Assembly (NCBI RefSeq): GCF_009674605.1
Contig: NZ_WKJO01000001.1
Span: 620,001 to 684,000 of the forward strand
Direction of reading: 5' to 3'
Source of the DNA: Haloferax litoreum
GTDB taxonomy: Archaea; Halobacteriota; Halobacteria; Halobacteriales; Haloferacaceae
Length of the DNA: 64,000 nt
Under the pieces are notes generated by a model. The model saw nothing but the letters and a program-made list of their open reading frames with translations, made no database searches and was not told where the DNA came from. Below, piece by piece: positions 16,150 through 25,631 of this stretch; positions within the stretch are counted from its first letter, which is position 1; each line of letters starts with the position of its first letter. The position numbers and the translations under genes are program-made.

Positions 16150-17964
16150 CTACTCGGCGTAGTAGTATTCGCCAGACCGCTTCTGTTCGCGGTCGAGTTG
16201 CGAGTTCGGTTTGTTGATGCGCGGGCGCTGGGTGCGCTCGTCGCGGCGGAACGTGATGTCGAGGTCCGACAGGAAGTCGTTCATGCCGTCGCGCATCTCC
16301 TGCGGTTTCGAGGCGTGCCCTTCGATAGATGGCTCGCCGTCGAAGACCATCAGGCGGTCCGCGAGCAGGTCCATCATGTAGATGTCGTGGTCGATGACCA
16401 TGACCGTCGCGTCGTGATTCTCGGCGTAGCGGCGGATAGCCGACGTGGCCTGCACACGCTGTTCGACGTCGAGGTGGGCCGATGGTTCGTCGAGCAGGTA
16501 GAGGTCGGCGTTCTGCGAGAGGCACGCCGCGATGGCGACACGCTGGCGTTCACCGCCGGAGAGGTCGGTGAGGTTGCGCTCCATGATGCGGTTGAGTTGC
16601 AGCGGGTTCGCAATCTCGGTGTTCCAGTACGACGACCCGAACTGGTCGGTGATAGACGAGAGGAACGCGTCCACGCGCATCGGTTGGTCGATTTCGATGT
16701 ACTGCGGCTTGTACGAGATGTCGAGTGCGAAGTCGAGTTCGCCCACGTCGGGCGTCAGGTCGCCCGTGAATATCTGTGCGAGCGTCGACTTCCCAATCCC
16801 GTTGGGGCCGACGATACCGAGGACTTCACCGTTGTAGATGGTCCCAGGGTCCACGTCGAGGGAGAACTCGCCCTCGCCGTAGGACTTCCGGAGTTCGGGG
16901 TACTCGATGAGCGGTTCGGCTTTCGTCGTCTCACGCGGTGCGTGTTCCTCGAAGGTAATAGCCCCCGGGCGGATACGCATGTTCTCGTTCGTGAGGTAGC
17001 CCTTCAGGTACTCGTTGATGCCGTTTCTGACCGACTTGGGGTCGGTGACGACACCGTACGCCCCGGGTTCACCGTACGCGACGTGGAGCGTGTCGGCGAG
17101 CAAGTCGAGAATCGCCAGGTCGTGTTCGACCACGAGGACCGCCCGGTCTTCTTCTTCGGCGAGTTCGCGGATGAGACGCGCCGCGGTGACACGCTGGCCG
17201 ATGTCGAGGTACGGCGAAATCTCGTCGAGGAAGTAGAAGTCGCGGTCACGGGCGAGGGTCGCCGCGAGGGCGACGCGCTGGAGTTCACCGCCAGAGAGCG
17301 TGTCGATGTCGTTGTCGACGACGGGGCCGATGTCGAGACGCTCGATGTAGGAGTCGAGTGCGCCACGCTCGTCGGTCGCTTCGAGCAGTTCCCGTGCCTT
17401 CCCGTCGAACTGTTTGGGAATCTGGTCGACGTACTGCGGTTTCCGCGCGATGGTCACGTCACCGTCGCGGACTCGCTCGACGTAGTTCTGGAGTTCGGTG
17501 CCGCGGAAGCGGTCGAGGACCGCCTCCCACGTCGGCTCGTCGTCGTAGTTGCCGAGGTTCGGCACCATCTCGCCGGCGAGTGCACGGACGGCGGTGGTCT
17601 TACCGATACCGTTCGGTCCGAGGATACCCGTGACGGACCCCGCCTCGGGGACCGGCAGACCATACAGCGAGAAGGCGTTCTCCCCGTAGCGGTGGGTCGG
17701 GTCTTCGTCGAGTTCAGACGGGAGGTTGATAATTTCGATGGCGTCGAACGGGCACTTCTCGACGCAGATACCACACGTCTCACCGAGACAGATTTCCTCG
17801 GAAATTCGGACCTGGTCCGGGCCTCCTTGTTCGGCGTCCTCGCCGCGGAGCGTGATGCACTCTTTTCCCGTCCGGTTCGGCGGACAGAAGTTCGAACACT
17901 CGTAGCTACAGCGGTCCGGAGAACACCGGTCTAAGTCGACGACTGCGATACTATCGTCTGCCAT
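16150..17964 (-). CDS. ABCE1/Rli1 ribosome-recycling ATPase
   Basis: Splits 70S ribosomes after termination together with aRF1/Pelota. The 604-residue protein has two N-terminal [4Fe-4S] clusters (CSPDRCSYECSNFC, then CLGETCGICVEKC), and twin ABC domains with Walker A GPNGIGKTT and GPNGIGKST and signatures LSGGELQR and LSGGERQR, in the expected order. The real start is the ATG at 17964 (MADDSIAVVDLDRC); the longer open frame to 18366 merely reads through the upstream gene. It begins two bases after the stop of the EMC6-like gene, so both are made from one mRNA. Confidence 0.96.
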   Translation of the reverse strand: MADDSIAVVDLDRCSPDRCSYECSNFCPPNRTGKECITLRGEDAEQGGPDQVRISEEICLGETCGICVEKCPFDAIEIINLPSELDEDPTHRYGENAFSLYGLPVPEAGSVTGILGPNGIGKTTAVRALAGEMVPNLGNYDDEPTWEAVLDRFRGTELQNYVERVRDGDVTIARKPQYVDQIPKQFDGKARELLEATDERGALDSYIERLDIGPVVDNDIDTLSGGELQRVALAATLARDRDFYFLDEISPYLDIGQRVTAARLIRELAEEEDRAVLVVEHDLAILDLLADTLHVAYGEPGAYGVVTDPKSVRNGINEYLKGYLTNENMRIRPGAITFEEHAPRETTKAEPLIEYPELRKSYGEGEFSLDVDPGTIYNGEVLGIVGPNGIGKSTLAQIFTGDLTPDVGELDFALDISYKPQYIEIDQPMRVDAFLSSITDQFGSSYWNTEIANPLQLNRIMERNLTDLSGGERQRVAIAACLSQNADLYLLDEPSAHLDVEQRVQATSAIRRYAENHDATVMVIDHDIYMMDLLADRLMVFDGEPSIEGHASKPQEMRDGMNDFLSDLDITFRRDERTQRPRINKPNSQLDREQKRSGEYYYAE

Positions 17965-17966
17965 GA

Positions 17967-18275
17967 TTAGAGCTGAACACCCGAGGTCAGCAGGATGGCG
18001 AACGAGATGAACCAGAGCGCGAACGTCATGAACACGACGTAGAGGTAGTCTTTCGCCCCGGAGATGTCGATGCCGATGACGCGAAGCACCGGAAGCTGGA
18101 CGAGGATGAACGCGCCGAGGATACCAACCGCCAACTGATTGGTCGCGGCCTCGACCGTCGTCCCTACCACCACGCCGGATATCACCGCCGCGGCGATGCC
18201 AGCGAGGCAGGCGAGTGTTGTGACCGTTACTCCGCGAAGGTGGCCGGAGAGTTCGGTCTGCGTTTCCGTGGCCAT
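17967..18275 (-). CDS. EMC6-like three-helix membrane protein
   Basis: 102 residues with three predicted membrane helices (about 17-38, 47-66, 78-98), a short polar N-terminus and no cleavable signal. Size and topology match the archaeal EMC6-like family, relatives of subunit 6 of the ER membrane protein complex, an insertase. CTTTTGATG near 18299-18305 (minus strand) fits a leaderless start at 18275. It is the first gene of an operon with ABCE1, two bases apart, a link between membrane insertion and ribosome recycling that is inferred from position only. Confidence 0.75.
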   Translation of the reverse strand: MATETQTELSGHLRGVTVTTLACLAGIAAAVISGVVVGTTVEAATNQLAVGILGAFILVQLPVLRVIGIDISGAKDYLYVVFMTFALWFISFAILLTSGVQL

Positions 18276-18400
18276 GTGTTCTCCTGCGATAGCCGGCATC
18301 AAAAGGCGTTCGTTCCTCCGGCAGCGTCTGTCGATAAAGCGTTGTCGGCCAATCGCAACCCAACAAGGTTTATGCTGGTCGCGCGTCTGGATTCGTAACG

Positions 18401-18694
18401 ATGGCTGGAACAGAAGAGGAGAGTCTAGACGACCTCCCACCGAGTGCGAAGCTCGTTTTCAAAGTACTCGAATACAACGGCCCACTCACCCAGAAAGGCA
18501 TCGTACAGGAGTCTATGCTCTCTGCGCGAACTGTTCGATACGCACTCGAACGACTGGAAGGGATTGGAATCGTCGACGAGGACGTCTACTTTGCTGACGC
18601 TCGCCAGAATCTCTATCAACTGACCGACCTCGCGCCCCAGCAAGCGCAGGCGAAAGCCGACGGCGGTAAAGAGAAGGCCTGCTGCGCCGAGTAA
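18401..18694 (+). CDS. Winged-helix transcription regulator, MarR-like
   Basis: 97 residues. Residues 13-75 form a winged helix: LPPSAKLVFKVLEYNGPLT, recognition helix around ARTVRYALERLEGIGIV, then a wing DVYFADARQNLYQL. The C-terminus is a charged tail ending KEKACCAE, with adjacent cysteines that could sense redox or metal. A clear TATA (GTTTATG near 18368-18374) precedes the ATG by 27 bases. It is divergent from the EMC6-ABCE1 operon and could regulate it or itself; the target is unknown. Confidence 0.85.
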   Translation: MAGTEEESLDDLPPSAKLVFKVLEYNGPLTQKGIVQESMLSARTVRYALERLEGIGIVDEDVYFADARQNLYQLTDLAPQQAQAKADGGKEKACCAE

Positions 18695-18794
18695 GCGCGA
18701 ACCGCTCACCGCTTCGCAGTCGGTGCCTCTCGCCGACGTGTTGTGACGTGTCGAAACCAGTCGAAACAGCCGACGATTCGGCCGCGGGCCGACG

Positions 18795-20660
18795 TCAGGC
18801 CGGGACGACCGTTATTTGCTGCTTTTTGTCTATCGCGTCTTCGAGTTCCTCGGCGATAGCGCTGCCGCGTGAGACCTGAATGTCACCGCCGCGACCGACC
18901 GTCGCGGTGAAGAGGTACTGGTCGTTGGCGCGGACTTCGACCGTCTCGCCGACGTGGCCGTCCATCCGGACGATGACGTGCCGAGAGGTCACTTCGGGCG
19001 TGACGACGACGCCTTCGTTCGACTGGCCGCCGGACGACTGGCCGCCGGTGGATTGACTAGCAGGTGCACCCTGCGACGGTTTCTCGTCGTGCGTCCGAAC
19101 GTCGATGTCGATGCCGAGGCGGTCTTCCACGTCGGAGATGCGTCCGCCGCCCTTCCCGATGACGTACGAGATGTCGTCGTCTTCGACGTAGACGACGGCG
19201 CGGTTCTGTCCCTTCAGGTCGACTTCGACGTGACCGCGAGCGATAGACCGAATCTCGCGCTCGATTTCCTGTTTGGCGAGACGGGAGACGCCGCTTTCTT
19301 TCTCCTTGCCTTCCTTCCCGAGTGGGACGGTGACGACCTGTCGGTTGAACGTGTAAATCTCGTACTTCGGCGTGCCCGTCTCGAAGTCTCGAATCTGGAT
19401 GACGGGGCGCGCGAGGTCCTCGGCGAAGAGACCCTCGGGGACCTTCACCTCGGTACTCACGTCGTAGACTGTGTGGACCGCACCGTCTTCGATGTAGACG
19501 ACGGTGTCCACCACCTGTGGAATCATGCCGAGTTCGACCCGACCGACGAGACGCTGAAGGGCGTCGATGGCGCGCGTCGCGTGGACGACGCCGACCATGC
19601 CGACGCCGGCGAGACGCATGTCGGAGAAGACGGAGAAGTCCTCGGTCTTTCTGACCTCGTCGTAGATGGTGTAGTCGGGGCGGACGAGGAGGAGCGAGTC
19701 GGCCGTCTTGGCCATGTCGCCGCCGAGGGCGGTGTACTGCGTGATGTGCGGGCCGACCTGCAAGTCGCGCGGTTTCTCCATGGTCTTGACCGCGTAGTCG
19801 CTGTCGTTGAGGAACTCCGCGACGGCCTGCGCGAACGTGGACTTCCCGGCACCGGGCGACCCGGCGATGAGAACGCCGCGCTGACGTTCGGCGAGTCGCT
19901 CTCGGAGTTCGTCGGCGAACTCGTAGTCGTCGAGTTCGGTCTTGACGATGGGGCGAACCGCGGTAATCTCGATGCCGTCGGCGAACGGCGGGCGGGCGAC
20001 GGCGATACGGTAGTCGCGGAACTGGACGATGTTCATCCCCGGTTCGGAGAGTTCGATGAACCCGTCTGGTGAGGCGCGTGCAGAGTTGACGATGTCGTCG
20101 GCCCACTCGTTCATCGTCGCCTCGTCTGTCACCTCGTCGTCGATGGTCTGGTAGTGCATCTCGCCGATTGCGCCGCGTTTGGCTTTCGGCTTGGTGTCCG
20201 TCTTGAGGTGGACAGACATCGTCTGGTCGTCGAAGAACCGCTCGATGATGAGGCCACCAGACCCGCGAACGACGGGTTCGACGTACTCGACGGACAGGCC
20301 TTTCGCTTTGGCGACTTCGGCTTGCACCACGTCGCTCGTGAGGAGTTTCGCAGACCGCTCGGCGGCGATGTCGCGGATGAGCGCGTCGATGTCACCTTCG
20401 TGTGCGCCTTTCGTCTCGCCGGCACTCGGGCGGCGACCGACGTATTTGAGTTCGATGACGCCGTCGTCGGCGAACTCGGCGAGGCGCTGGAGTTCAGAGA
20501 GACCCTCCCACCCCGTATCGCGGCCATCGTTGGCCTGCGATTCGAGTTCGCTCACGACTGCCTCGGGGACGAGAACGTCGGCACCGTCGAAGGTTCCGTC
20601 GTCGACTCGCTCGGACACACGGCCATCGATGACCGCGCTCGTGTCCGGCACTATCTTCAT
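18795..20660 (-). CDS. PIN-ATPase-KH protein (PINA family)
   Basis: 621 residues in three parts: an N-terminal PIN nuclease domain (VPDTSAVIDGRV with Asp6; later acids in HEGDIDALIRD and LLTSDVV), a central secretion-type ATPase with Walker A GSPGAGKST near residue 270 and Walker B region LLLVRPDYTIYDEVR, and a C-terminal KH RNA-binding domain (VIGKGGGRISDVEDRLG) followed by a Ser/Gln/Gly linker and a last beta-rich segment. In Sulfolobus the homologue PINA drives Holliday junction migration with Hjc. A role in RNA processing is also possible given PIN and KH. Confidence 0.9.
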   Translation of the reverse strand: MKIVPDTSAVIDGRVSERVDDGTFDGADVLVPEAVVSELESQANDGRDTGWEGLSELQRLAEFADDGVIELKYVGRRPSAGETKGAHEGDIDALIRDIAAERSAKLLTSDVVQAEVAKAKGLSVEYVEPVVRGSGGLIIERFFDDQTMSVHLKTDTKPKAKRGAIGEMHYQTIDDEVTDEATMNEWADDIVNSARASPDGFIELSEPGMNIVQFRDYRIAVARPPFADGIEITAVRPIVKTELDDYEFADELRERLAERQRGVLIAGSPGAGKSTFAQAVAEFLNDSDYAVKTMEKPRDLQVGPHITQYTALGGDMAKTADSLLLVRPDYTIYDEVRKTEDFSVFSDMRLAGVGMVGVVHATRAIDALQRLVGRVELGMIPQVVDTVVYIEDGAVHTVYDVSTEVKVPEGLFAEDLARPVIQIRDFETGTPKYEIYTFNRQVVTVPLGKEGKEKESGVSRLAKQEIEREIRSIARGHVEVDLKGQNRAVVYVEDDDISYVIGKGGGRISDVEDRLGIDIDVRTHDEKPSQGAPASQSTGGQSSGGQSNEGVVVTPEVTSRHVIVRMDGHVGETVEVRANDQYLFTATVGRGGDIQVSRGSAIAEELEDAIDKKQQITVVPA

Positions 20661-20744
20661 GCGCGGATTTTCGCGGTGGGGACGGATAAGGGTATAGATG
20701 GAGAGGGTCGTTCGGGAGGGCGAATTGAGGGGGTGTCGAGATGG

Positions 20745-22382
20745 TCAGTCGTCTGCCGGTGAAGTGCGTTGTCGCTCGTCTTCGTCGATGACCTCGAACG
20801 ACCCGACGAGTCCTTCGAGGTTTGCCGCCCGCGACGAGAGGACCGCCGCTTGTTCGGAGAGGTCACCGATAGACTCGGACTGGGAGTCCGCCGTCTCGAC
20901 GACGGTCTGCGATTGGCCTGCCGTCTCTTCGGAGATGTTCGCCACGTCGTCCACCCGGACGGCGATGTCCTGTGCCGACTGCGCCTGCTGGTCCGTCGCG
21001 TCGCTCACTTCGGCCACGCTGGCGTCGATATCGGTCACCATGTCCACGATGGTCTCGAACTCCTCGATTGCCTCGCTGACCGTGTCGAGACTGTCGGTGA
21101 CTTGCTGGTTCATGTCGCGGACGTCTGCCAGCGTCTCTTCGGAGTGGTCGGTGATGTCGGCGATGAGCGTGGACACTTCGTCGGCCGAGTCTCGGGTCTC
21201 CTCGGCGAGCGATTTGACCTCCTGTGCGACGACACCGAATCCGTCGCCTGCCTCACCAGCGTGGGCCGCCTCGATTGCCGCGTTGATAGCCAGCAGGTCG
21301 GTCTGCGACCCGACGTGGTCGATGAACGCGGCGATTTCGTCTATCTTCTCGATGCCGTCAGCGAGTTCTGCCACCGCTTCTGCGGTGTCGTCGATGCGGG
21401 CCTCCACGGCGTCTAACTCCTTCATCGCCGCCGTGGCGGCATCGCGTCCGACTTCGCCCCGTTCAGACGCAGTCTCCGCCGTTCTGGCCACCTCGTCGGC
21501 CGACGCAGCAATCTCTTCGACCGTCGCCGAGAGCGTGTTGAGTTCGTCGGCGACCGTCTGGAGGTGGGTCGTCTGCGTACTCGCACCGTCGGAGATTTCG
21601 TTGACCGCCGCGGCGACTTCCTCGCTCGCGGCGTTCGCCTGTTCGACGTGTTGCTGTGCGGACGCACTCATCTCCGAGACTTCCTCGGCGAACGTCTGCA
21701 CTTCGCCGAGCGTCGTCGAGAGCGTGTAGACGAGGTCGTTGTACGTCTCGGCGACGGCCTCGTAGCGTTCGTCGTCGACGCCCCACTCGCTCGTGTCGAT
21801 AGTGGCCGTCAAGTCGCCGGTCTGCGCCCGGGCAGTGGCCTCGGCGAACGCTTCGACCAGGTGTTGCAGGTTTCGCGTGTAGTCCGCGAGGTCACGTTGC
21901 ATCCGGTCCAACGCCTCGCCGAACTCACCCGGCATCTCCTCGTCGAACGACGGGTGGTCGAAGTCTTGGTCTGCGAGGGCAGTCGCCTGTGCCGAGACGA
22001 TACAGAGGTGGTCGTGCATCGACCCGAAGTCGGCGGCGAGGCGGGCGACTTCGTCGTCGCCCTCGACGGTCGGCGGCGTCGCCGAGAGGTCGCCCGAAGC
22101 GACACCGGCGGCCGATTCAGAGATTCGCTCGATTGGTGCGACGATATCTTTGCGAGTGATGTAGACGGTGTTCACGAACGCGAGGGTCGCGCCGAAGAAG
22201 AGGACGGCCGAGAGGACGAGGCGAGTCGTTCCCGTCGCGACCCACGGCAACGCGGCCTGCCCGACAGACACCACGAATTGGATGCCGACTGCCGCGACGA
22301 TTTTTCGTTCGACCGAGTCCGAGACACCGAGTGCGTCCATGCTTCCCCAGAGCAACCGTTCGTATGCCGAGGCGATGCGCAT
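20745..22382 (-). CDS. Methyl-accepting chemotaxis transducer
   Basis: 545 residues. Two closely spaced membrane helices lie near residues 27-46 and 50-72, followed by a HAMP domain ([19 protein letters not shown]-like) and a long coiled coil. The signalling hairpin, around residues 350-385, reads [19 protein letters not shown], a halophile version of the MCP tip that binds CheA/CheW. There is almost no extracellular loop, so it likely senses a membrane, cytoplasmic or energy signal rather than an external ligand. GATTATACC near 22407-22415 supports the start at 22382. No che genes are nearby. Confidence 0.93.
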   Translation of the reverse strand: MRIASAYERLLWGSMDALGVSDSVERKIVAAVGIQFVVSVGQAALPWVATGTTRLVLSAVLFFGATLAFVNTVYITRKDIVAPIERISESAAGVASGDLSATPPTVEGDDEVARLAADFGSMHDHLCIVSAQATALADQDFDHPSFDEEMPGEFGEALDRMQRDLADYTRNLQHLVEAFAEATARAQTGDLTATIDTSEWGVDDERYEAVAETYNDLVYTLSTTLGEVQTFAEEVSEMSASAQQHVEQANAASEEVAAAVNEISDGASTQTTHLQTVADELNTLSATVEEIAASADEVARTAETASERGEVGRDAATAAMKELDAVEARIDDTAEAVAELADGIEKIDEIAAFIDHVGSQTDLLAINAAIEAAHAGEAGDGFGVVAQEVKSLAEETRDSADEVSTLIADITDHSEETLADVRDMNQQVTDSLDTVSEAIEEFETIVDMVTDIDASVAEVSDATDQQAQSAQDIAVRVDDVANISEETAGQSQTVVETADSQSESIGDLSEQAAVLSSRAANLEGLVGSFEVIDEDERQRTSPADD

Positions 22383-22498
22383 ACACGAACATTCACAGAT
22401 TCTGGTATAATCCTGGTCCCGTATTCCCGAGGATTGAGAACACGGTGTGTCCTGCCGCCACGGCGCATACTTTTGCGGTGGTGCCGCGACACGACGGC

Positions 22499-23593
22499 AT
22501 GGACGAACTCGACGCGTTGACGACCGACCTCGTCTCGATTCCGAGCCACGAAGATGAGACTGCTGCCGGCGACTTCATCGAGACGTGGCTTCGAGACGAG
22601 ACGGACGCAGACGTGACCAGAGACGACGCGGGGAACGTCGTCGCGCGCGTCAACGCCGGCGTCGGCGAGTCGCTCGCACTCGTCGGCCATCACGACGTCG
22701 TTCCGCCAGCACCCCGGCAACTGACCGGCGACGGCGACTACGTCGTCGAATCGGATGGCGGGCGACTCTACGGACGCGGGTCGGCAGATATGAAGGGTGC
22801 CGTCGCCGCGTCGATGCTCGCCTTCCGAGATGCGGCCGAGTCAGCGACGAACGAAGTCGTCTTCGCGTCGTTCGTCGGCGAGGAAATCGGTGGGACGGGC
22901 GTCCGTGCGGCCCTCGACGCCGGTCTCTCGCTCGACTACGCCATCGTCGCCGAAGGCTCGACGAACTACTCGGGACCGGACCGGACCGACGTGGTGGTCG
23001 CCCACCGTGGTCGCCGGGCGAGCACGCTGGTCGTGAGCGGAACGGCCTGCCACGCGAGCGAACCCGAGCGAGGTGAGAACGCCGTCTATCGCGCGTGCGA
23101 CGCGGTGGATATCGTCCGCGAATCGACCTTCCCCGAGACAGAGGTACTCGGACACACCGTCTCGGGAAGCATCGCCGTCACCGAGATAGACGGTGGGAGC
23201 GCGTGGAACGTCATCCCCGACCACTGCGAGGTGACTATCGACGAACGAACTGTCCCCGGCGGGTACGCCGACCTCTCGCAGACAGAGACCATCGACGGCG
23301 TCGAGTGGGTGGTCGAACAGGACCTTCCTCCGATGGCGTGCGACGACGCCGAGTTCGCCGACAGCGTGCTCGAAACCGCCCGTCGAGTTCACGAACAGCG
23401 CGGTGACAGCACCCCCGAACAGGTGACGAAACCGCACGCGACGGACGCAGGGTGGTTGGCACAGGAAGGCACGACGTGCCTCGTCTACGGAGCGTCGGAA
23501 CCGGGAGAAGCGCACACGAAGAACGAGAGTGTCTCGTTGGACGTGCTAGAGCGGTGTTACGAGACGTATCGGGAGGTAGCGGCGGAGTGGTGA
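22499..23593 (+). CDS. M20-family amidohydrolase (DapE/ArgE-like)
   Basis: 364 residues with the di-zinc M20 pattern: VGHHDVVPP (first His-x-Asp), [10 protein letters not shown] (bridging Asp), VGEEIGGTG (catalytic Glu and ligand Glu), and a C-terminal EAHTKNE histidine. The dimerisation domain lies between about residues 165 and 275. Substrates in the family are N-acyl amino acids, such as succinyl-diaminopimelate or acetylornithine; archaea lack DAP in walls, so a peptide or acyl amino acid is more likely. ATACTTTTG near 22468-22476 supports the ATG at 22499. Divergent from the transducer. Confidence 0.9.
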   Translation: MDELDALTTDLVSIPSHEDETAAGDFIETWLRDETDADVTRDDAGNVVARVNAGVGESLALVGHHDVVPPAPRQLTGDGDYVVESDGGRLYGRGSADMKGAVAASMLAFRDAAESATNEVVFASFVGEEIGGTGVRAALDAGLSLDYAIVAEGSTNYSGPDRTDVVVAHRGRRASTLVVSGTACHASEPERGENAVYRACDAVDIVRESTFPETEVLGHTVSGSIAVTEIDGGSAWNVIPDHCEVTIDERTVPGGYADLSQTETIDGVEWVVEQDLPPMACDDAEFADSVLETARRVHEQRGDSTPEQVTKPHATDAGWLAQEGTTCLVYGASEPGEAHTKNESVSLDVLERCYETYREVAAEW

Positions 23594-23700
23594 AACAAGA
23601 GTAGTTGACAGGGAGGACAGCCGACGCCGATACGTCAGGAATCCCACTGAAATCCTCATCTCCTGCGATTTAATACGACGCCGACCCGACCCGATACCAT

Positions 23701-25209
23701 ATGGCACAATCCTCCACGGAAGAGGCGTCGGCGTACGACCAACTCCTGACGAAGTACAACCGAATCGCCAACGTCGAGAACGCTGGCGGTATCCTCTCGT
23801 GGGACCAGCAGGTCATGATGCCCGACGCGGGGACACCCGCGCGGTCCCAGCAGATGTCTGCACTGTCGGCACTCAGCCACGAACTCCTCACCGACGACGA
23901 GTTCGGGGAACTCCTCGAAGCGGCCGAGGCCGACGACCCGACCGACGAGCAATCAGACGTGCTCCGCGAACTCCGCCGCGACTACGAACGCGCCGTGCGC
24001 GTCCCCAACGACCTGGTCGAACAGATTTCGGCGGCGGCGTCCGAGGCGATTCCGGCGTGGAAGGAAGCGAAGGCCAACGACGACTTCGAGACGTTCGCAC
24101 CGCACCTGGAGAAGCACGTCGAACTGAAGCGCCAGTACGCCGAGCACATCGACCCGGACCGCGACCCCTACGAAGTGCTGTTCGAGGACTACGAACCGTG
24201 CCTCCCGCTCGAACAGGCAGAAGAGATTCTCGACGAGGTACGCGAAGTCCTCGTCGAGATGATTGCGGACATCCGCGAGTCGGACGTCGAACTCGCCGTC
24301 GACGCCTTCGAAGGCGAGTTCCCGGCCGACGAACAGGAGGAACTGGTCCGCGACGCCCTCTCGACGCTCGGCTATCCGTGGGACCGTGGCCGTCTCGACA
24401 CTGCACCCCACCCGTTCTCGTCGGGGACGCAGTTCGACGCCCGCGTGACCACCCGCTACGACGAATCCGACCCGCTCGGGTCGCTCTTTTCGACCATTCA
24501 CGAGTTCGGCCACGCCCTCTACACGCTCGGCCTGCCGGACGAACACTACGCGACCCCGCTCGGTGAGGACCGGAACCTCTCGGTCCACGAGTCACAGTCG
24601 CGCCTGTGGGAGAACCACGTCGGTCGGTCGCGCGCCTTCTGGCAGCACTTCCTGCCGACGTTCACCGAACACTTCTCGGACGTGGATGCAACCGTCGAAG
24701 AGGCCTACGAGGCGGCGAATCAAGTGTACGAGGACAACCTCATCCGCGTCGAAGCGGACGAACTGACCTACCACCTGCACATCGTCATTCGGTTCGAACT
24801 CGAACGCGCACTCATCTCGGGTGACCTCGCCGTCGCGGACGTGCCGGAGGCGTGGAACGAAAAGTACGAAGAGTACCTCGGTATCCGTCCCGAGACGGAT
24901 TCTGAAGGCTGTCTGCAGGACATCCACTGGGCGTACGGGAACTTCGGCTACTTCCCGACGTACTCGCTCGGGTCCATCATGTCCGCGCAGTTGTTCGCCG
25001 CGGCAGAAGACGACATCGAGAACCTCGACGAGAAGATTTCGAACGGCGAGTTCGCCGATCTGCGCGAGTGGCTTCGCGAGAACGTCCACCAGCACGGCCG
25101 TCGCTACGAGACGAACGACCTCGTGAAACGCGCGACTGGCGCGGACTTCACTGCCGACGACTTCCTCGACTACGTCGAGTCGAAGTACGAATCACTGTAC
25201 GACCTGTAA
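23701..25209 (+). CDS. Carboxypeptidase Taq (M32 family)
   Basis: 502-residue cytoplasmic metallo-carboxypeptidase. The zinc motif HEFGH lies near residue 268, with the third ligand Glu in the helix VHESQSRLWENHVGRS. The preceding HPFSSG segment and the IRFELERAL segment are conserved in M32. It trims C-terminal residues from peptides with broad specificity. TTTAATACG near 23670-23678 fits the leaderless start at 23701. It follows the M20 hydrolase on the same strand, 107 bases downstream, so two peptide-degrading enzymes are adjacent but with separate promoters. Confidence 0.95.
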   Translation: MAQSSTEEASAYDQLLTKYNRIANVENAGGILSWDQQVMMPDAGTPARSQQMSALSALSHELLTDDEFGELLEAAEADDPTDEQSDVLRELRRDYERAVRVPNDLVEQISAAASEAIPAWKEAKANDDFETFAPHLEKHVELKRQYAEHIDPDRDPYEVLFEDYEPCLPLEQAEEILDEVREVLVEMIADIRESDVELAVDAFEGEFPADEQEELVRDALSTLGYPWDRGRLDTAPHPFSSGTQFDARVTTRYDESDPLGSLFSTIHEFGHALYTLGLPDEHYATPLGEDRNLSVHESQSRLWENHVGRSRAFWQHFLPTFTEHFSDVDATVEEAYEAANQVYEDNLIRVEADELTYHLHIVIRFELERALISGDLAVADVPEAWNEKYEEYLGIRPETDSEGCLQDIHWAYGNFGYFPTYSLGSIMSAQLFAAAEDDIENLDEKISNGEFADLREWLRENVHQHGRRYETNDLVKRATGADFTADDFLDYVESKYESLYDL

Positions 25210-25295
25210 GTAGTCGAGACAGTCTGAAACCCCTATTTTCGCGGATTCACAATCGCCGCAGGAACTAAATACAGCCATGTCATAGCATACCATGT

Positions 25296-25472
25296 ATGGC
25301 CTCAGCACCCAGTGACGACTTGTTCGACCAGTTTTTGGCCGACCGCGGTCACGAGACAGAACCGGCACGCTGGGACCGATCCTATAACAAACTGCAGTGC
25401 CCCGATTGCGGGGCGCTACACGACATGGGCGCGGCGACATGCTCCGTATGCGGGTGGTCGCCGGAGGCCTAA
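25296..25472 (+). CDS. Zinc-finger micro-protein (HVO_0416-type)
   Basis: 58 residues, MASAPSDDLFDQFLADRGHE then a zinc ribbon with CPDC and CSVC separated by 11 residues, ending WSPEA. Its size and CPxC/CxxC pattern place it with the haloarchaeal zinc-finger micro-proteins; the sequence resembles the family named after HVO_0416 in my memory. ACTAAATAC near 25264-25272 gives a leaderless start at 25296; an out-of-frame ATG four bases upstream is a decoy. It lies before the helicase gene, with a small inverted repeat (CACCCC...GGGGTG near 25515-25536) between them. Confidence 0.85.
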   Translation: MASAPSDDLFDQFLADRGHETEPARWDRSYNKLQCPDCGALHDMGAATCSVCGWSPEA

Positions 25473-25631
25473 CGCGTCCGACTACCTGACCAAGCCACAG
25501 CACCTGTTCTCGCCGCACCCCCACTATGCGGGGTGTGTCCGCGAACGCCCGGCACGTCGAATCGACTCCGGGCGCGTTCGCCCTCGTCGGAAGCACGTCG
25601 CTTATCACGCATAAGGCCGTGAACGTGCACA

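Noticed and set aside
16198-17934. 578-codon open frame on the plus strand opposite ABCE1
   Set aside because: It is a shadow of ABCE1 in GC-rich DNA: composition is Val/Arg/Asp-biased, there is no promoter or recognisable domain, and ABCE1 is fully conserved on the other strand.
17965-18366. N-terminal extension of ABCE1
   Set aside because: The extra frame overlaps the EMC6-like gene, which has three clear membrane helices and its own TATA; the conserved ABCE1 start is MADDS at 17964.
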